Below, in pieces: positions 1 to 7,971 of a stretch of DNA of 64,000 nt. The translations under genes and the position numbers were made by a program. Below the pieces are notes generated by a model that saw only the letters and a program-made list of their open reading frames with translations, was not told the DNA's origin and did not search any database. Position 1 is the stretch's first letter. Every line of letters starts with the position of its first letter. The DNA comes from Streptomyces sp. 1-11 (GTDB lineage: Bacteria; Actinomycetota; Actinomycetes; Streptomycetales; Streptomycetaceae). The stretch covers positions 32,736-96,735 of the forward strand of contig NZ_BJTV01000021.1 in the NCBI RefSeq assembly GCF_007176755.1, read 5' to 3'.

Positions 1-1525
1 CGCCGGTCGTGACGCTGATGAAGTCGTCGTGGTCGGTGGCCGGCTTGTGCAGCTGCTCGGGGAAGCCGTCCACCGCGTAGGCGTTCTTCACCTGGCCGTT
101 CTGCACGGTCGGCGGGGTGATGTTGTACACCAGGCGCATCGTGAGCTGCGGAATGGCCTTGAAGCCGTTCTGGCAGTTGCCGTTCGCGTCGGCGAAGGCC
201 ACGTGCGTGCGGTGGTTGGCGCTGTCGACGTTCTGCCCGTCCCAGCAGCTCTGGAAGGCGAACGTGCGCACCACCTTGCTGCCCTGCGGGCAGATCGGGT
301 ACTGCGTGGTGAGCTGCACCTTGTTCTCGAAGCCGGTGCAGCTCCAGTGCGCGTTGGCGTTGGCCAGGCCGTTGGTGGTGGTCTTGGCGTCACCGGTGAT
401 GATCCGCAGGAACTGCGGCATCGCGACGACCTTGCCGGTGGGGCTGCCCACGTACTTGATCTGGGCCTGGGCCGGCACCAGGATCTTGCCGACGTTGCCC
501 TCCTTGCCGCCGCCGTCCGCGTTCTGGTCGAAATCCTGCGAACCGTCCTGGACGCGGACCACCGGCCAGTAGTACGACGACAGGTCGTTCTTGTTCTGGC
601 AGCTCGTGCCGCCCTGCAGGAAGGTGTTGTTGCTGGAGAACGCGTTGACCTTCTGGTTGCCGACGTAGTCGTGCAGGTGGTGGGCGCCGTTGGTCACGCC
701 GGGCGCCACGATCACGTTGTCGGTGTTGTGGTTCTTGTTGGCGTTCACGCCGCAGCGCGTGGTGAACGTGCCGGTCGACGCGTTGCGGGACTTGCGGGGC
801 TTGGCCTGCACGTTCGCCTGGACCTTGGTGATGTCGACGAAGTCGGCCGCGGCCGGGCCGTTGCCGGCCTGCCCGCCGTTGTTCTGCTGCTGGCCGCCGT
901 TCTGCTGGCCGCCCTGTTGCTGCCCGCCCTGCTGCTGACCACCCTGTTGTTGGCCGCCGTTCTGCTGACCGCCCTGCTGTTGGCCGCCCTGCTGCTGACC
1001 GCCTTGCTGCTGGCCGCCGTTCTGCTGCTGCCCGCCGGTGGTCTGGTCGGCGTTCTGCGCCGTGCAGTTGGCCAGGGTGTCCAGGTCGCCGGGCGCGGTG
1101 CCGCCGACCCGGGTGATCTCCAGCCTGATCCGGTCCAGGATCGCCTTCCGCCGGTCCTTGAGCGGCTGCAGGATGGAGTTCTGGACGAAGCTCGCGTCCT
1201 GGGCCTGCGCGTCCCGCGTGGTCGCCAGACGCTGGTAGGCGTCGGTGATCTGGCGGTCGAGGTTGGACAGCTCCCCGGCCACCTCGCCCCGGGCCTGGTT
1301 CGGCACGTTGGTCAGTCTCTGGCCCACGTCCGGACACGAGATCGTCGAGACCTGCGCCGTGGCTGCCTTGGTCCGGTTGCCTCCCCACGACTGGTTGCCC
1401 GACTCGTGCGCCGAGGCGTAGAAGTTCGCCCAGATCAGCCCGCCCCCACCGAGCGCTAGGGCCGCCGATGCGGCAATGGCCTTGGTGGCCAGCGGCGTAC
1501 GGCGTTTTCGTGTGTTGCGTCCCAT
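1..1525 (-). CDS. Secreted DUF1996-domain protein with Gln/Gly-rich linker (3' end outside window)
   Basis: The protein starts at an ATG preceded by AGAGGAG and opens with a basic stretch and a hydrophobic segment (MGRNTRKRRTPLATKAIAAS...), so it is probably exported. Residues from about 45 to 150 are a charged helical region bounded by two Cys. A Gln/Gly repeat follows (positions 880-1036), then a C-terminal domain with the DUF1996 look: paired HLHDYVGN, repeated Cys, SCTGFENK and FQSCWDGQNVD. The reading frame is open to the left edge, so the C-terminus is missing. DUF1996 proteins occur in fungi and actinomycetes as secreted proteins of unknown role. Domain call is good; function is unknown. 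Confidence 0.8.
   Translation of the reverse strand, partial: MGRNTRKRRTPLATKAIAASAALALGGGGLIWANFYASAHESGNQSWGGNRTKAATAQVSTISCPDVGQRLTNVPNQARGEVAGELSNLDRQITDAYQRLATTRDAQAQDASFVQNSILQPLKDRRKAILDRIRLEITRVGGTAPGDLDTLANCTAQNADQTTGGQQQNGGQQQGGQQQGGQQQGGQQNGGQQQGGQQQGGQQQGGQQNGGQQQNNGGQAGNGPAAADFVDITKVQANVQAKPRKSRNASTGTFTTRCGVNANKNHNTDNVIVAPGVTNGAHHLHDYVGNQKVNAFSSNNTFLQGGTSCQNKNDLSSYYWPVVRVQDGSQDFDQNADGGGKEGNVGKILVPAQAQIKYVGSPTGKVVAMPQFLRIITGDAKTTTNGLANANAHWSCTGFENKVQLTTQYPICPQGSKVVRTFAFQSCWDGQNVDSANHRTHVAFADANGNCQNGFKAIPQLTMRLVYNITPPTVQNGQVKNAYAVDGFPEQLHKPATDHDDFISVTTG
880..1036 (-). repeat. Gln/Gly-coding tandem repeat inside the DUF1996 gene
   Basis: Alternating CAGCAG and GGCGG codons encode a run of GGQQQ and GGQQN units, about 50 residues long. 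It separates the helical N-terminal region from the DUF1996 domain and is probably a flexible wall-spanning linker. Slippage-prone repeats of this sort often vary in length between strains. Confidence 0.8.
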
Positions 1526-1656
1526 GGAACTCCTCTGACTTCCTTGCGGGGCAGCATCGAGGCGCCCGACAGGAGTGAAGCGGCGCCCTTCCATACGGAC
1601 GCCGCTCCCGAGGTGTTCAGCCGTCTCACGAATCAGTCGCGGGAACGCCTGCCGCC

Positions 1657-1675
1657 AGGGGCCTCAAATGCCCCT
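1657..1675. terminator. Short inverted repeat downstream of the response regulator
   Basis: The stem AGGGGC/GCCCCT with a 7-nt loop lies 26 bp past the stop codon of the response regulator gene. It is weak compared with other terminators in the window, so this is a tentative call. Confidence 0.35.
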
Positions 1676-1700
1676 TGAACAGCGGTAGTTGAATTTCGCT

Positions 1701-2354
1701 TCAGCGGCCGCGGTCGAGGTACGCCAGCACCGCCAGCACGCGCCGATTGTCGTCGTCCGACACCTCGAGGCCCAGTTTGGTGAAGATGTTGGAGGTGTGC
1801 TTGGCGATGGCCCGTTCCGTCACCACGAGCTGCCCGGCGATCGCCGCGTTCGAGCGGCCCTGCGCCATCAGCTCCAGCACCTCCAGCTCGCGCGGGGTCA
1901 GACGACCGAGCGGCCGGTCGTCCGCCGCCCGCCGTGACAGCAGCTGCTGGATCACCTGCGGGTCCATCGCGGTGCCCCCGGCCGCCACCCGCCGTACCGC
2001 GTCCACGAACTGGTCGGCGTCGAACACCCGGTCCTTCAGCAGATAGCCCACCGCGCCGCTGCCGTCGGCCAGCAGCTCCCGCGCGTACAACTGCTCGACG
2101 TGCTGGGACAGGACCAGCACCGGCAGCCCGGGCCGCTGCCGCCGGGCCCGCAGCGCGCACTGCAGGCCCTCGTCGGTGTGCGTGGGCGGCAGCCGGACGT
2201 CCACGACGGCCACGTCCGGCTTCAGCTCCGTCAGCGCGCGGTCGAGTTCGGGGCCGGACTCGACGGCCGCCACGATCTCGAAGTCGTAGGCCTCCAGCAG
2301 CCGGACCAGCCCGTCGCGCAGCAGGAAGAGGTCTTCGGCTAGGACAACGCGCAC
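1701..2354 (-). CDS. NarL/LuxR-family response regulator
   Basis: 217 aa from a GTG start (MRVVLAED). The receiver domain has the acidic pair near residues 7-8, the phospho-acceptor Asp52 in VVDVRLPP, and the Lys of YLLKDRV. The C-terminal LuxR-type HTH begins at RLTPRELEVLELMAQGRSN and runs through AIAKHTSNIFTKLGL. The gene overlaps the end of the sensor kinase by 16 bp, so the two are translationally coupled and make one two-component system. The stimulus and the target genes cannot be told from sequence. Confidence 0.93.
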   Translation of the reverse strand: MRVVLAEDLFLLRDGLVRLLEAYDFEIVAAVESGPELDRALTELKPDVAVVDVRLPPTHTDEGLQCALRARRQRPGLPVLVLSQHVEQLYARELLADGSGAVGYLLKDRVFDADQFVDAVRRVAAGGTAMDPQVIQQLLSRRAADDRPLGRLTPRELEVLELMAQGRSNAAIAGQLVVTERAIAKHTSNIFTKLGLEVSDDDNRRVLAVLAYLDRGR

Positions 2355-3610
2355 GGAAGCTCCATGGTCACCAGGGTGGGACCGCCGGCGGGGCTGCTGA
2401 CGGCCAGGACGCCGTCGAATGTACCGAGCCGCCGTTCCACCCCGGCCAGACCGGAGCCCGCGCCGATCACCGCGCCGCCCCCGCCGTTGTCGGTGACCGT
2501 GATCCGCAGCATCCCGTCGGCGTGGTGCAGGTCCACCCACAGCCGGTCGGCGCCGGAGTGCTTGACGGCGTTGGTGAGCACCTCGCTGACCGCGAAGTAG
2601 GCGGCCGACTCCACCGGCGCGTCCGCCCGGCCGGGCAGCTCCACGCTCACCTCGCCCGGCAGCGGCAGCCGCAGCACCAGCGCCCGTACCGCGTCCCCGA
2701 GTCCGCGCTCGGCCAGCACCGGCGGGTGGATGCCCCGGACCAGGTCGCGCAGCTCCTCCAGGGCGTCCGCGGAGTTGCGGCGGGCCTGGGACAGCAGCCG
2801 CCTGGCCTGCGCCGGGTCCTTGTCGAGCAGCATCTCGACGGTCCCCAGGTCCATGCCCATGGCGACCAGCCGCGCCTGGGCGCCGTCGTGCAGGTCCCGT
2901 TCGATGCGCCGCAGTTCGGCGGCGGAGGTGTCCACGGCGTCGCGCCGGGTCGCGGTCAGCACCCTTACCCGCTCGGCGAGTTCGCCCCGGTCCGCGCCGA
3001 GGACGGCGCGGGTGAGACGGAAGTGCGCGGTCAGCAGGCGCGGCGGGAAGCGGAGGGCTGCGACCAGCAGGACCGCGGCGACGGCCGCGGCGCCGAGCGC
3101 GGTCGGCCCGCCGGTGACCGGCACGAAGCCGTACCAGTACGTCCCGCCGTCCGCCAGCACCCGCCACAGCCCCGCGGCCACCGCGAAGCCCTCCAGCGGG
3201 TAGAAGCACAGCACCGCGGGCAGCAGCGCCGTGACGAAGCCCGCCGTCATGTCCACCGGCAGCCACAGCAGGTCCCGCCGCACCTGCCGGTCGCCGAGCA
3301 TCGTGAAGGTGCGCGTCCACGGCTTGGCGCCGGCGGGCACGCTCCGGTACGCCGAAGGGATGCAGACCCCGCCCCACTCGGCCGCGAGCCTGCGCCTGAC
3401 GTCCGCCACGTCCCGCACCCCGCCGAGGATCCAGGGGGTGGTGACGAGGCCGACGCCGATCGGTATGAGCGCGAGGGAGACAAGGGTCAGCGTGAGGCAC
3501 AGCACCGTGACGGGCAGGGCCGCCACGGCCAGGACGAAGCCCCGTACGGCGGCGAGTGCAGCGTCGCGTGCCCGCGCGCGCACCGTGCCGCCCTTCGTGT
3601 CGGTAGTCAT
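2339..3610 (-). CDS. Two-component sensor histidine kinase, HisKA_3 type
   Basis: 423 aa from the ATG that gives MTTDTKGG; a longer upstream reading is possible but starts in proline-rich non-conserved sequence. The first 190 residues hold four or more membrane segments resembling the actinobacterial 'putative sensor' domain. The phospho-acceptor is His241 in RRIERDLHDGAQARL, typical of HisKA_3 kinases. The ATPase domain shows the N box (VLTNAVKHSGADRL) and G boxes (DNGGGG, GSGLAGVERRL). It pairs with the overlapping response regulator. Confidence 0.92.
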   Translation of the reverse strand: MTTDTKGGTVRARARDAALAAVRGFVLAVAALPVTVLCLTLTLVSLALIPIGVGLVTTPWILGGVRDVADVRRRLAAEWGGVCIPSAYRSVPAGAKPWTRTFTMLGDRQVRRDLLWLPVDMTAGFVTALLPAVLCFYPLEGFAVAAGLWRVLADGGTYWYGFVPVTGGPTALGAAAVAAVLLVAALRFPPRLLTAHFRLTRAVLGADRGELAERVRVLTATRRDAVDTSAAELRRIERDLHDGAQARLVAMGMDLGTVEMLLDKDPAQARRLLSQARRNSADALEELRDLVRGIHPPVLAERGLGDAVRALVLRLPLPGEVSVELPGRADAPVESAAYFAVSEVLTNAVKHSGADRLWVDLHHADGMLRITVTDNGGGGAVIGAGSGLAGVERRLGTFDGVLAVSSPAGGPTLVTMELPCALS

Positions 3611-3662
3611 GCGGTCAGTCTGGCCGACCCCCGCGCGGCGGTCACTGGCCCGAAGCCCCCGG

Positions 3663-4688
3663 TCAGGGGGTGGTGCCAGGTACACCCCGGGCCGCGGCGA
3701 GCACCCGGGCCTCCACCTCGGGAGCGACGCCCTTGAAGCTCCGGTCGGGCCGCTGCGGCGCCGTGCCCCCGATCGAGGTCAGCCACCGCCAGGTGTCCGC
3801 GACGGTCTCGCCCACGGGCCGGCACTCCAGCCCCGTGGCCAGGGCCCGGGAGACGTCCGAGCGGTGCACGGCGTCGTACATCTCGCTGTCCGGCGGCACC
3901 CACACCGGCAGCCCGGTCCACGGCTCGACGCCGGCGTCCAGGATCGGCCGCGGGTCCGTCCAGCACAGTTCCGCGTCCGCGCCGGTCGCCCGGACGCAGG
4001 CCTCGAGCAGCTCGCCCATGGTGGTCGTACCCGGCGGCCCGACCAGGTCGTACGGGCCGCTCAGCCCCCGCTCCAGCGCGCCGAGCAGCCAGCCGGCGAG
4101 GTCGCGCGCGTCGATGTACTGCACGGTCAGGCCGCGCGGCCCCGGCGCCAGGACCTGCCCGCCGCGGGCGATCCGGTTCAGCCACCAGGGCAGCCGGCCC
4201 ACGTTCTCGTACGGGCCGAGGATCAGCCCGGCCCGGACCAGCAGCGAGTCACCGGCGCCGAAGGCCGCCACGGCCGCGAGTTCGCCGCCCCGCTTGTCCC
4301 GGGCGTAGTCCGCCGTCCCCGCGTCGGCGGCGGCGCCCTCGACCAGCGGGGCGTCCTCACGGGCCCCCGGCGGCCAGGGCCAGGCGTACACGGACCGGCT
4401 GGAGACGTACGCGTACCGGCCGGCGCGGCCGCGCAGCAGACGCGCCGCCTCCAGGACCGCGCGGGGCGCCGCCGACCAGGTGTCGACCACCGCGTCCCAG
4501 GAGCCGTCGTCCCCGGCGAGGGTGTCGAGCCCGCCGGGCGCGGTGCGGTCGCCGTGCAGCGACCGCACCCCCTGCGGCGGCGCGTGCCGCCCCCGGTGGA
4601 AGACGGTCACCTCCCAGCCGCGGGCGAGCGCGGCCTCCACGACGGTCCTGCCCACGAACTCCGTACCGCCCAGCACCAGAAGTCTCAT
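3663..4688 (-). CDS. NAD-dependent epimerase/dehydratase family protein
   Basis: 341 aa. It starts with the extended SDR nucleotide-binding motif LVLGGTEFVGR. A Ser-Ser plus tyrosine region (YVSSRSVYAWPWPPG) follows and a YARDKRGGE stretch supplies the Tyr-x-x-x-Lys-like element, so this is an atypical extended SDR of the sort often annotated as an NAD-dependent epimerase or reductase. The gene ends about 50 bp from the kinase start and is read in the same direction, so it could be co-transcribed, although no functional link is evident. Substrate unknown. Confidence 0.8.
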   Translation of the reverse strand: MRLLVLGGTEFVGRTVVEAALARGWEVTVFHRGRHAPPQGVRSLHGDRTAPGGLDTLAGDDGSWDAVVDTWSAAPRAVLEAARLLRGRAGRYAYVSSRSVYAWPWPPGAREDAPLVEGAAADAGTADYARDKRGGELAAVAAFGAGDSLLVRAGLILGPYENVGRLPWWLNRIARGGQVLAPGPRGLTVQYIDARDLAGWLLGALERGLSGPYDLVGPPGTTTMGELLEACVRATGADAELCWTDPRPILDAGVEPWTGLPVWVPPDSEMYDAVHRSDVSRALATGLECRPVGETVADTWRWLTSIGGTAPQRPDRSFKGVAPEVEARVLAAARGVPGTTP

Positions 4689-4754
4689 ACCGGTGAGCGT
4701 GACCGGTGCGGCCCGGGGAGGGAAGGGCCGTCTGCCGAGGGCAGAGGGCCCGGC

Positions 4755-5336
4755 TCAGTCCCCGGTCGGCGGGGTGTACTTGTAGCCGACCCGGCGCACC
4801 GTCTGGATCGCGCGGCGGTGCCGTTCGCCCAGCTTGCGGCGGAGCCGGGCGATGTGGACGTCGACGGTCCGGCCGTCGCCGACGTGGCCGTAGCCCCAGA
4901 CGGTGGTCACGAGCTGGTCGCGGGTGTGCACCCGGTTCGGGTTGGCCACGAGGTGGGCGAGCAGCTCGAACTCCAGGTAGGTGAGGTCGAGTTCGCGGCC
5001 GTCGACGCTGACGGTGCGCTGCACCGGGTCGATCCGCACCAGCGGGTCGCCGTCCGCTCCGGCCGCCGCGCCGGGGCCGCCCGGCACCGCGGCCGGCAGG
5101 AAGGGCGGCCGCTGGTCGGCCGGGACCAGCACCAGGTAGCCGACCATCGGGGGCTGCCCGGGGAGGGCGGGCACGGTGTGCTGCGGCGCGGGCAGCCAGG
5201 TGGCGCCCGGCGGCAGGAAGTCCGCGACGTCCACCACCTCGTCCCGGTCGACGGCCCGCAAACGGTGGCGGGAGCCGCTCTGGGCGGGGGCGGGGGCGGG
5301 GAGGGTGGCGGTGGAGAGGGAACGAGTGGTCGCCAT
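4755..5336 (-). CDS. Winged-helix DNA-binding protein, OmpR/PhoB type, no receiver domain
   Basis: 193 aa. The C-terminal 95 residues are a clear Trans_reg_C winged helix: DGRELDLTYLEFELLAHL, the recognition helix VDVHIARLRRKLG, and the wing VRRVGYKYTPP. The first ~90 residues are rich in Ala, Pro and Gly and contain no receiver-domain Asp/Lys signature, so regulation is not by ordinary phosphotransfer. It lies upstream in the same direction as the epimerase gene, 67 bp away. A 40-codon ORF with a Cys-Cys pair sits 117 bp upstream and may control its expression. Targets unknown. Confidence 0.85.
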   Translation of the reverse strand: MATTRSLSTATLPAPAPAQSGSRHRLRAVDRDEVVDVADFLPPGATWLPAPQHTVPALPGQPPMVGYLVLVPADQRPPFLPAAVPGGPGAAAGADGDPLVRIDPVQRTVSVDGRELDLTYLEFELLAHLVANPNRVHTRDQLVTTVWGYGHVGDGRTVDVHIARLRRKLGERHRRAIQTVRRVGYKYTPPTGD

Positions 5337-5453
5337 GAGAGGTCAGCTCTTTCGCGCGAGGAGTTCGTCGGAAGGTGCGGCGGCCGCGATTCGTGGTCGG
5401 GCGCGCCGGGACGTACGTCGTTCCGCGCTGGCCGAAGGCCGGGGTGTACGGCT

Positions 5454-5576
5454 TTAGAGGGCCCGCGCGTTCGCCGCGCGGCAACACACCCGGTCGAAGT
5501 CGTGGTGCTGACGGGAGGGCCAGAACGGCTCGAGGTCGTGGCGACCCGTCGCGGTGCGGTTCTGGAAGCTGGCCAT
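5454..5576 (-). CDS. Putative short leader peptide (40 aa) with Cys-Cys, upstream of the winged-helix gene
   Basis: A short ORF from ATG (MASFQNRTATGRHDLEPFW) ends with QHHDFDRVCCRAANARAL and stops 117 bp before the winged-helix gene. Two adjacent Cys codons (TGT TGC) lie near the end, as in the cysteine-containing leader peptides that precede many Streptomyces genes, whose common core is roughly H-x-D-L-x-R-V. The resemblance is partial and judged by eye. The start has little visible ribosome site, so it may be on a short 5' leader. It could also be a chance ORF. Confidence 0.45.
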   Translation of the reverse strand: MASFQNRTATGRHDLEPFWPSRQHHDFDRVCCRAANARAL

Positions 5577-5657
5577 GGGCCCATTGAAGCAGATACGTGC
5601 CCCCGGCAGGACCCTTCTCTCACAGCTTGGACGCCCGCCCGCCCCCGGGACGCCGCA

Positions 5658-5686
5658 GGGGCGCCCGCCGTCCTGGCGGGCGCCCC
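5658..5686. terminator. Terminator hairpin downstream of glnII
   Basis: A perfect 12-bp stem (GGGGCGCCCGCC with its complement) and a 5-nt loop lie about 20 bp beyond the glnII stop codon. No U-tract follows, as is usual for Streptomyces terminators. Confidence 0.7.
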
Positions 5687-5704
5687 CCGGGCGAGCGGCG
5701 CGGA

Positions 5705-6736
5705 TCAGACCTGGCCGGCCTTCTCCAGCGCGGAGCAGCAGGTGTCCACCAGCAGACGGGTCACCACGTACGGGTCGACGTTGGCGTTCGGGCGGCGGTC
5801 CTCGATGTAGCCCTTGCCGTCCTTCTCGACCTGCCACGGGATGCGCACCGAGGCGCCGCGGTCCGAGACGCCGTAGGAGTACTCGTTCCACGGGGCGGTC
5901 TCGTGCAGGCCGGTGAGGCGGTCGTCGATGCCGGCGCCGTAGTTCTTCACGTGGTCCAGCGGCTTGGAGCCCTCGCCGAGCGACTCGCAGGCGGTGATGA
6001 TCGCGTCGTAGCCCTCGCGCATCGCCCTGGTGGAGAAGTTGGTGTGCGCGCCGGCGCCGTTCCAGTCGCCCTTGACCGGCTTGGGGTCAAGGGTCGCGGA
6101 GACGCCGAAGTCCTCGGCGGTGCGGTACAGCAGCCAGCGGGCCACCCACAGCTGGTCGGAGACCTCCAGCGGGGCGAGCGGGCCGACCTGGAACTCCCAC
6201 TGGCCCGGCATGACCTCGGCGTTGATGCCGGAGATGCCCAGGCCCGCCTTCAGGCAGTTGTCCAGGTGGGCCTCGACGACGTCACGGCCGAAGATCTCGT
6301 CGGCGCCGACACCGCAGTAGTAGCCGCCCTGCGGGGCCGGGAAGCCGTTCTCGGGGAAGCCGAGCGGGCGGGTGCCGTCGAAGAAGGTGTACTCCTGCTC
6401 GATGCCGAAGATCGGTTCCTGTGCGGCGAACCGCCCGGCGACCTCGGCCAGCGCGGCACGGGTGTTGGACCTGTGCGGGGTGAGGTCGATGTTCAGGACC
6501 TCGCACAGCACGAGGATGTCGTCGCCGCCGCGGATCGGGTCGGGGCAGCAGAAGACCGGCTTGAGCACGAGGTCCGAGGCGTGGCCCTCGGCCTGGTTGG
6601 TGGAGGAGCCGTCGAAGCCCCAGACCGGCAGCGCCCCGAGGCCGGCGGGAGCACCCGTGATGATCTTCGTCTTGGAACGCAGCTTGGCCGTCGGCTCGGT
6701 GCCGTCGATCCAGATGTACTCAGCCTTGAAGGTCAC
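5705..6736 (-). CDS. glnII: Glutamine synthetase, type II (eukaryotic-like)
   Basis: 343 aa, the normal length of GSII. It makes glutamine from glutamate, ammonia and ATP in the cytoplasm. Recognisable family blocks are the start MTFKAEYIWIDGTEP, WGFDGSSTNQAEG, the metal/glutamate region FGIEQEYTFFDG, and GDWNGAGAHTNFST, which all match the eukaryotic-type enzyme rather than the dodecameric GSI. It lacks the adenylylation loop of GlnA and so should be controlled mainly by transcription. A GlnR-type double box lies at 6838-6875, about 100 bp upstream. glnA (GSI) is 8 kb to the right in the same orientation. Confidence 0.97.
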   Translation of the reverse strand: MTFKAEYIWIDGTEPTAKLRSKTKIITGAPAGLGALPVWGFDGSSTNQAEGHASDLVLKPVFCCPDPIRGGDDILVLCEVLNIDLTPHRSNTRAALAEVAGRFAAQEPIFGIEQEYTFFDGTRPLGFPENGFPAPQGGYYCGVGADEIFGRDVVEAHLDNCLKAGLGISGINAEVMPGQWEFQVGPLAPLEVSDQLWVARWLLYRTAEDFGVSATLDPKPVKGDWNGAGAHTNFSTRAMREGYDAIITACESLGEGSKPLDHVKNYGAGIDDRLTGLHETAPWNEYSYGVSDRGASVRIPWQVEKDGKGYIEDRRPNANVDPYVVTRLLVDTCCSALEKAGQV

Positions 6737-6825
6737 GGGGCCACATCCTCCGGGGTGGTCGGTCGCACTCGCGGGTGCCGGCGGCGCTGCGGCACCGGTG
6801 CGCCGCCTCGATCTGCCCGGCAGCC

Positions 6826-6875
6826 TGTCAACAGGCGATTTCCCGGCCGTTGCCCGTATGTGAACCGCGTGTTAC
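6826..6875 (-). promoter_or_regulatory. GlnR-type operator and TTGACA element upstream of glnII
   Basis: Read on the minus strand, four half-sites sit at exact 6-nt spacing: GTAAC-n6-TTCAC-n6-GCAAC-n6-GAAAT (6875 down to 6838). The known GlnR consensus is gTnAC-n6-GaAAC, repeated. The first and last half-sites fit well, the second poorly, the third with one mismatch. A TTGACA hexamer (6826-6831) lies 6 bp downstream of the box, the position expected for the -35. I found no convincing -10 at normal spacing. Confidence 0.75.
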
Positions 6876-7107
6876 CTGGCCGTTCTGTGTCCGGACTCAC
6901 GCGGTGGCGCGGCGCGCGGTTGCGTACGACGGCCGCCGGCGCAACGGGCGGCGGACCGCGCGGCACCGGGGCCGGGCCGGGTACGCCGCCTGTTCCTCCT
7001 GCACCCGGCCGGCTGTCGCGCCGGGTACGAGGCGGCGTACCTGTTCCCTGCCCGGCCGGTGCCGTCGCGGCCCGCGCCCCGCCGGCCGGCGTCTCACCGG
7101 CCGGGGC
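6876..7107. other. Intergenic region with no gene seen
   Basis: Between the glnII operator and the stop codon of the next secreted-protein gene I see no ORF with convincing codon use. Near 7080-7106 there are CCGGCCGG inverted repeats that could terminate transcription of the gene to the right. Confidence 0.5.
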
Positions 7108-7851
7108 TCACCCCACCTTCTCGATCACCGCGCGGCGGATGAGGAACTTGCCCGGCTCCCGCACCTGTTCGAAGGCGGCGTTGTTCAGCAGCGCGCAACT
7201 CCCGGACACCGAGGTGACCTTGACGGTCGTGGACTTGTTGTTGTCCAGGTTGGTGACCTTCAGGGTCGTGCCGGCCGGGAACTGGTTGCTGGAAGCGGCC
7301 GGGGCGCCGCCCTCGCCGGAGAGCGTCACGGTCGAGCCCGCGCAGACCTGCCGGCCGGCGGCCGCGCCGCCGGCGGCCCCGTTCCCGCCGGCCGCCGGGG
7401 GCGAGGGCTGCGCGGACTGCTGCGCCCCGCCGGCCTGGGCGCCGGCGCCCTGCTGGGCGTTGCCCTGCGAAGCGTTGCCCTGCGAAGCGTTGCCCTGCTG
7501 GCCGCCCTGCGCCGCCTGGGAGCCCTGAGCCGACTCCCCAACGGTGCATCCGGCGGCCTTCTGCTGGACCTCGATCTGTCTGACGACCGCCTCGCGGTTG
7601 GCGATCCGGGCCGTCGACTGCGCGTCCGGGTTGGCCTTCTGGTCCGCGATGAACCGGTCGTTGTTGCCGTGGGCCGTGGCCAGCCCCTGGCACACCGTGG
7701 AGTCCCCGGCGGACAGCGTCCGGGCGTTCTGCGGACTCTGTGCGGCGTTCGAGGTGGACGCCAGCGCGAAGGCCCCGCCGCCCGCCACCGCCGCGGCGCC
7801 GGCGAGCAGCGCGAGCTTCTTCTTCGTGCTGAGAGTTCTCCTGCGCGACAT
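7108..7851 (-). CDS. Secreted protein of unknown function with Ala/Gln/Gly-rich linker
   Basis: 247 aa from an ATG with an AGGAGG site. Residues 1-33 look like a signal peptide (basic start, then LLAGAAAVAGGGAFALASTSNA). A helical segment bounded by Cys (CQGLATAHGNN ... QQKAAGC) follows, then a low-complexity linker with repeated GNASQ and AQQG units. The C-terminal ~85 residues, from VCAGSTVTLSG, look beta-rich with one Cys pair. The order signal - Cys-bounded helix - Gln-rich linker - terminal domain parallels the DUF1996 protein at the left end of the window. The function is not known. Confidence 0.8.
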   Translation of the reverse strand: MSRRRTLSTKKKLALLAGAAAVAGGGAFALASTSNAAQSPQNARTLSAGDSTVCQGLATAHGNNDRFIADQKANPDAQSTARIANREAVVRQIEVQQKAAGCTVGESAQGSQAAQGGQQGNASQGNASQGNAQQGAGAQAGGAQQSAQPSPPAAGGNGAAGGAAAGRQVCAGSTVTLSGEGGAPAASSNQFPAGTTLKVTNLDNNKSTTVKVTSVSGSCALLNNAAFEQVREPGKFLIRRAVIEKVG

Positions 7852-7971
7852 GCGCGCCTCCTGAAGAGGTAGGGGAGCGTACGCCGCTATGTACGAGATC
7901 CCGAACAGGGTTGCTCAGCGGTCACCGGTGTTCGTCCGGGTAACCTGCGTCACAGCACGGTCGGGCGCCGC

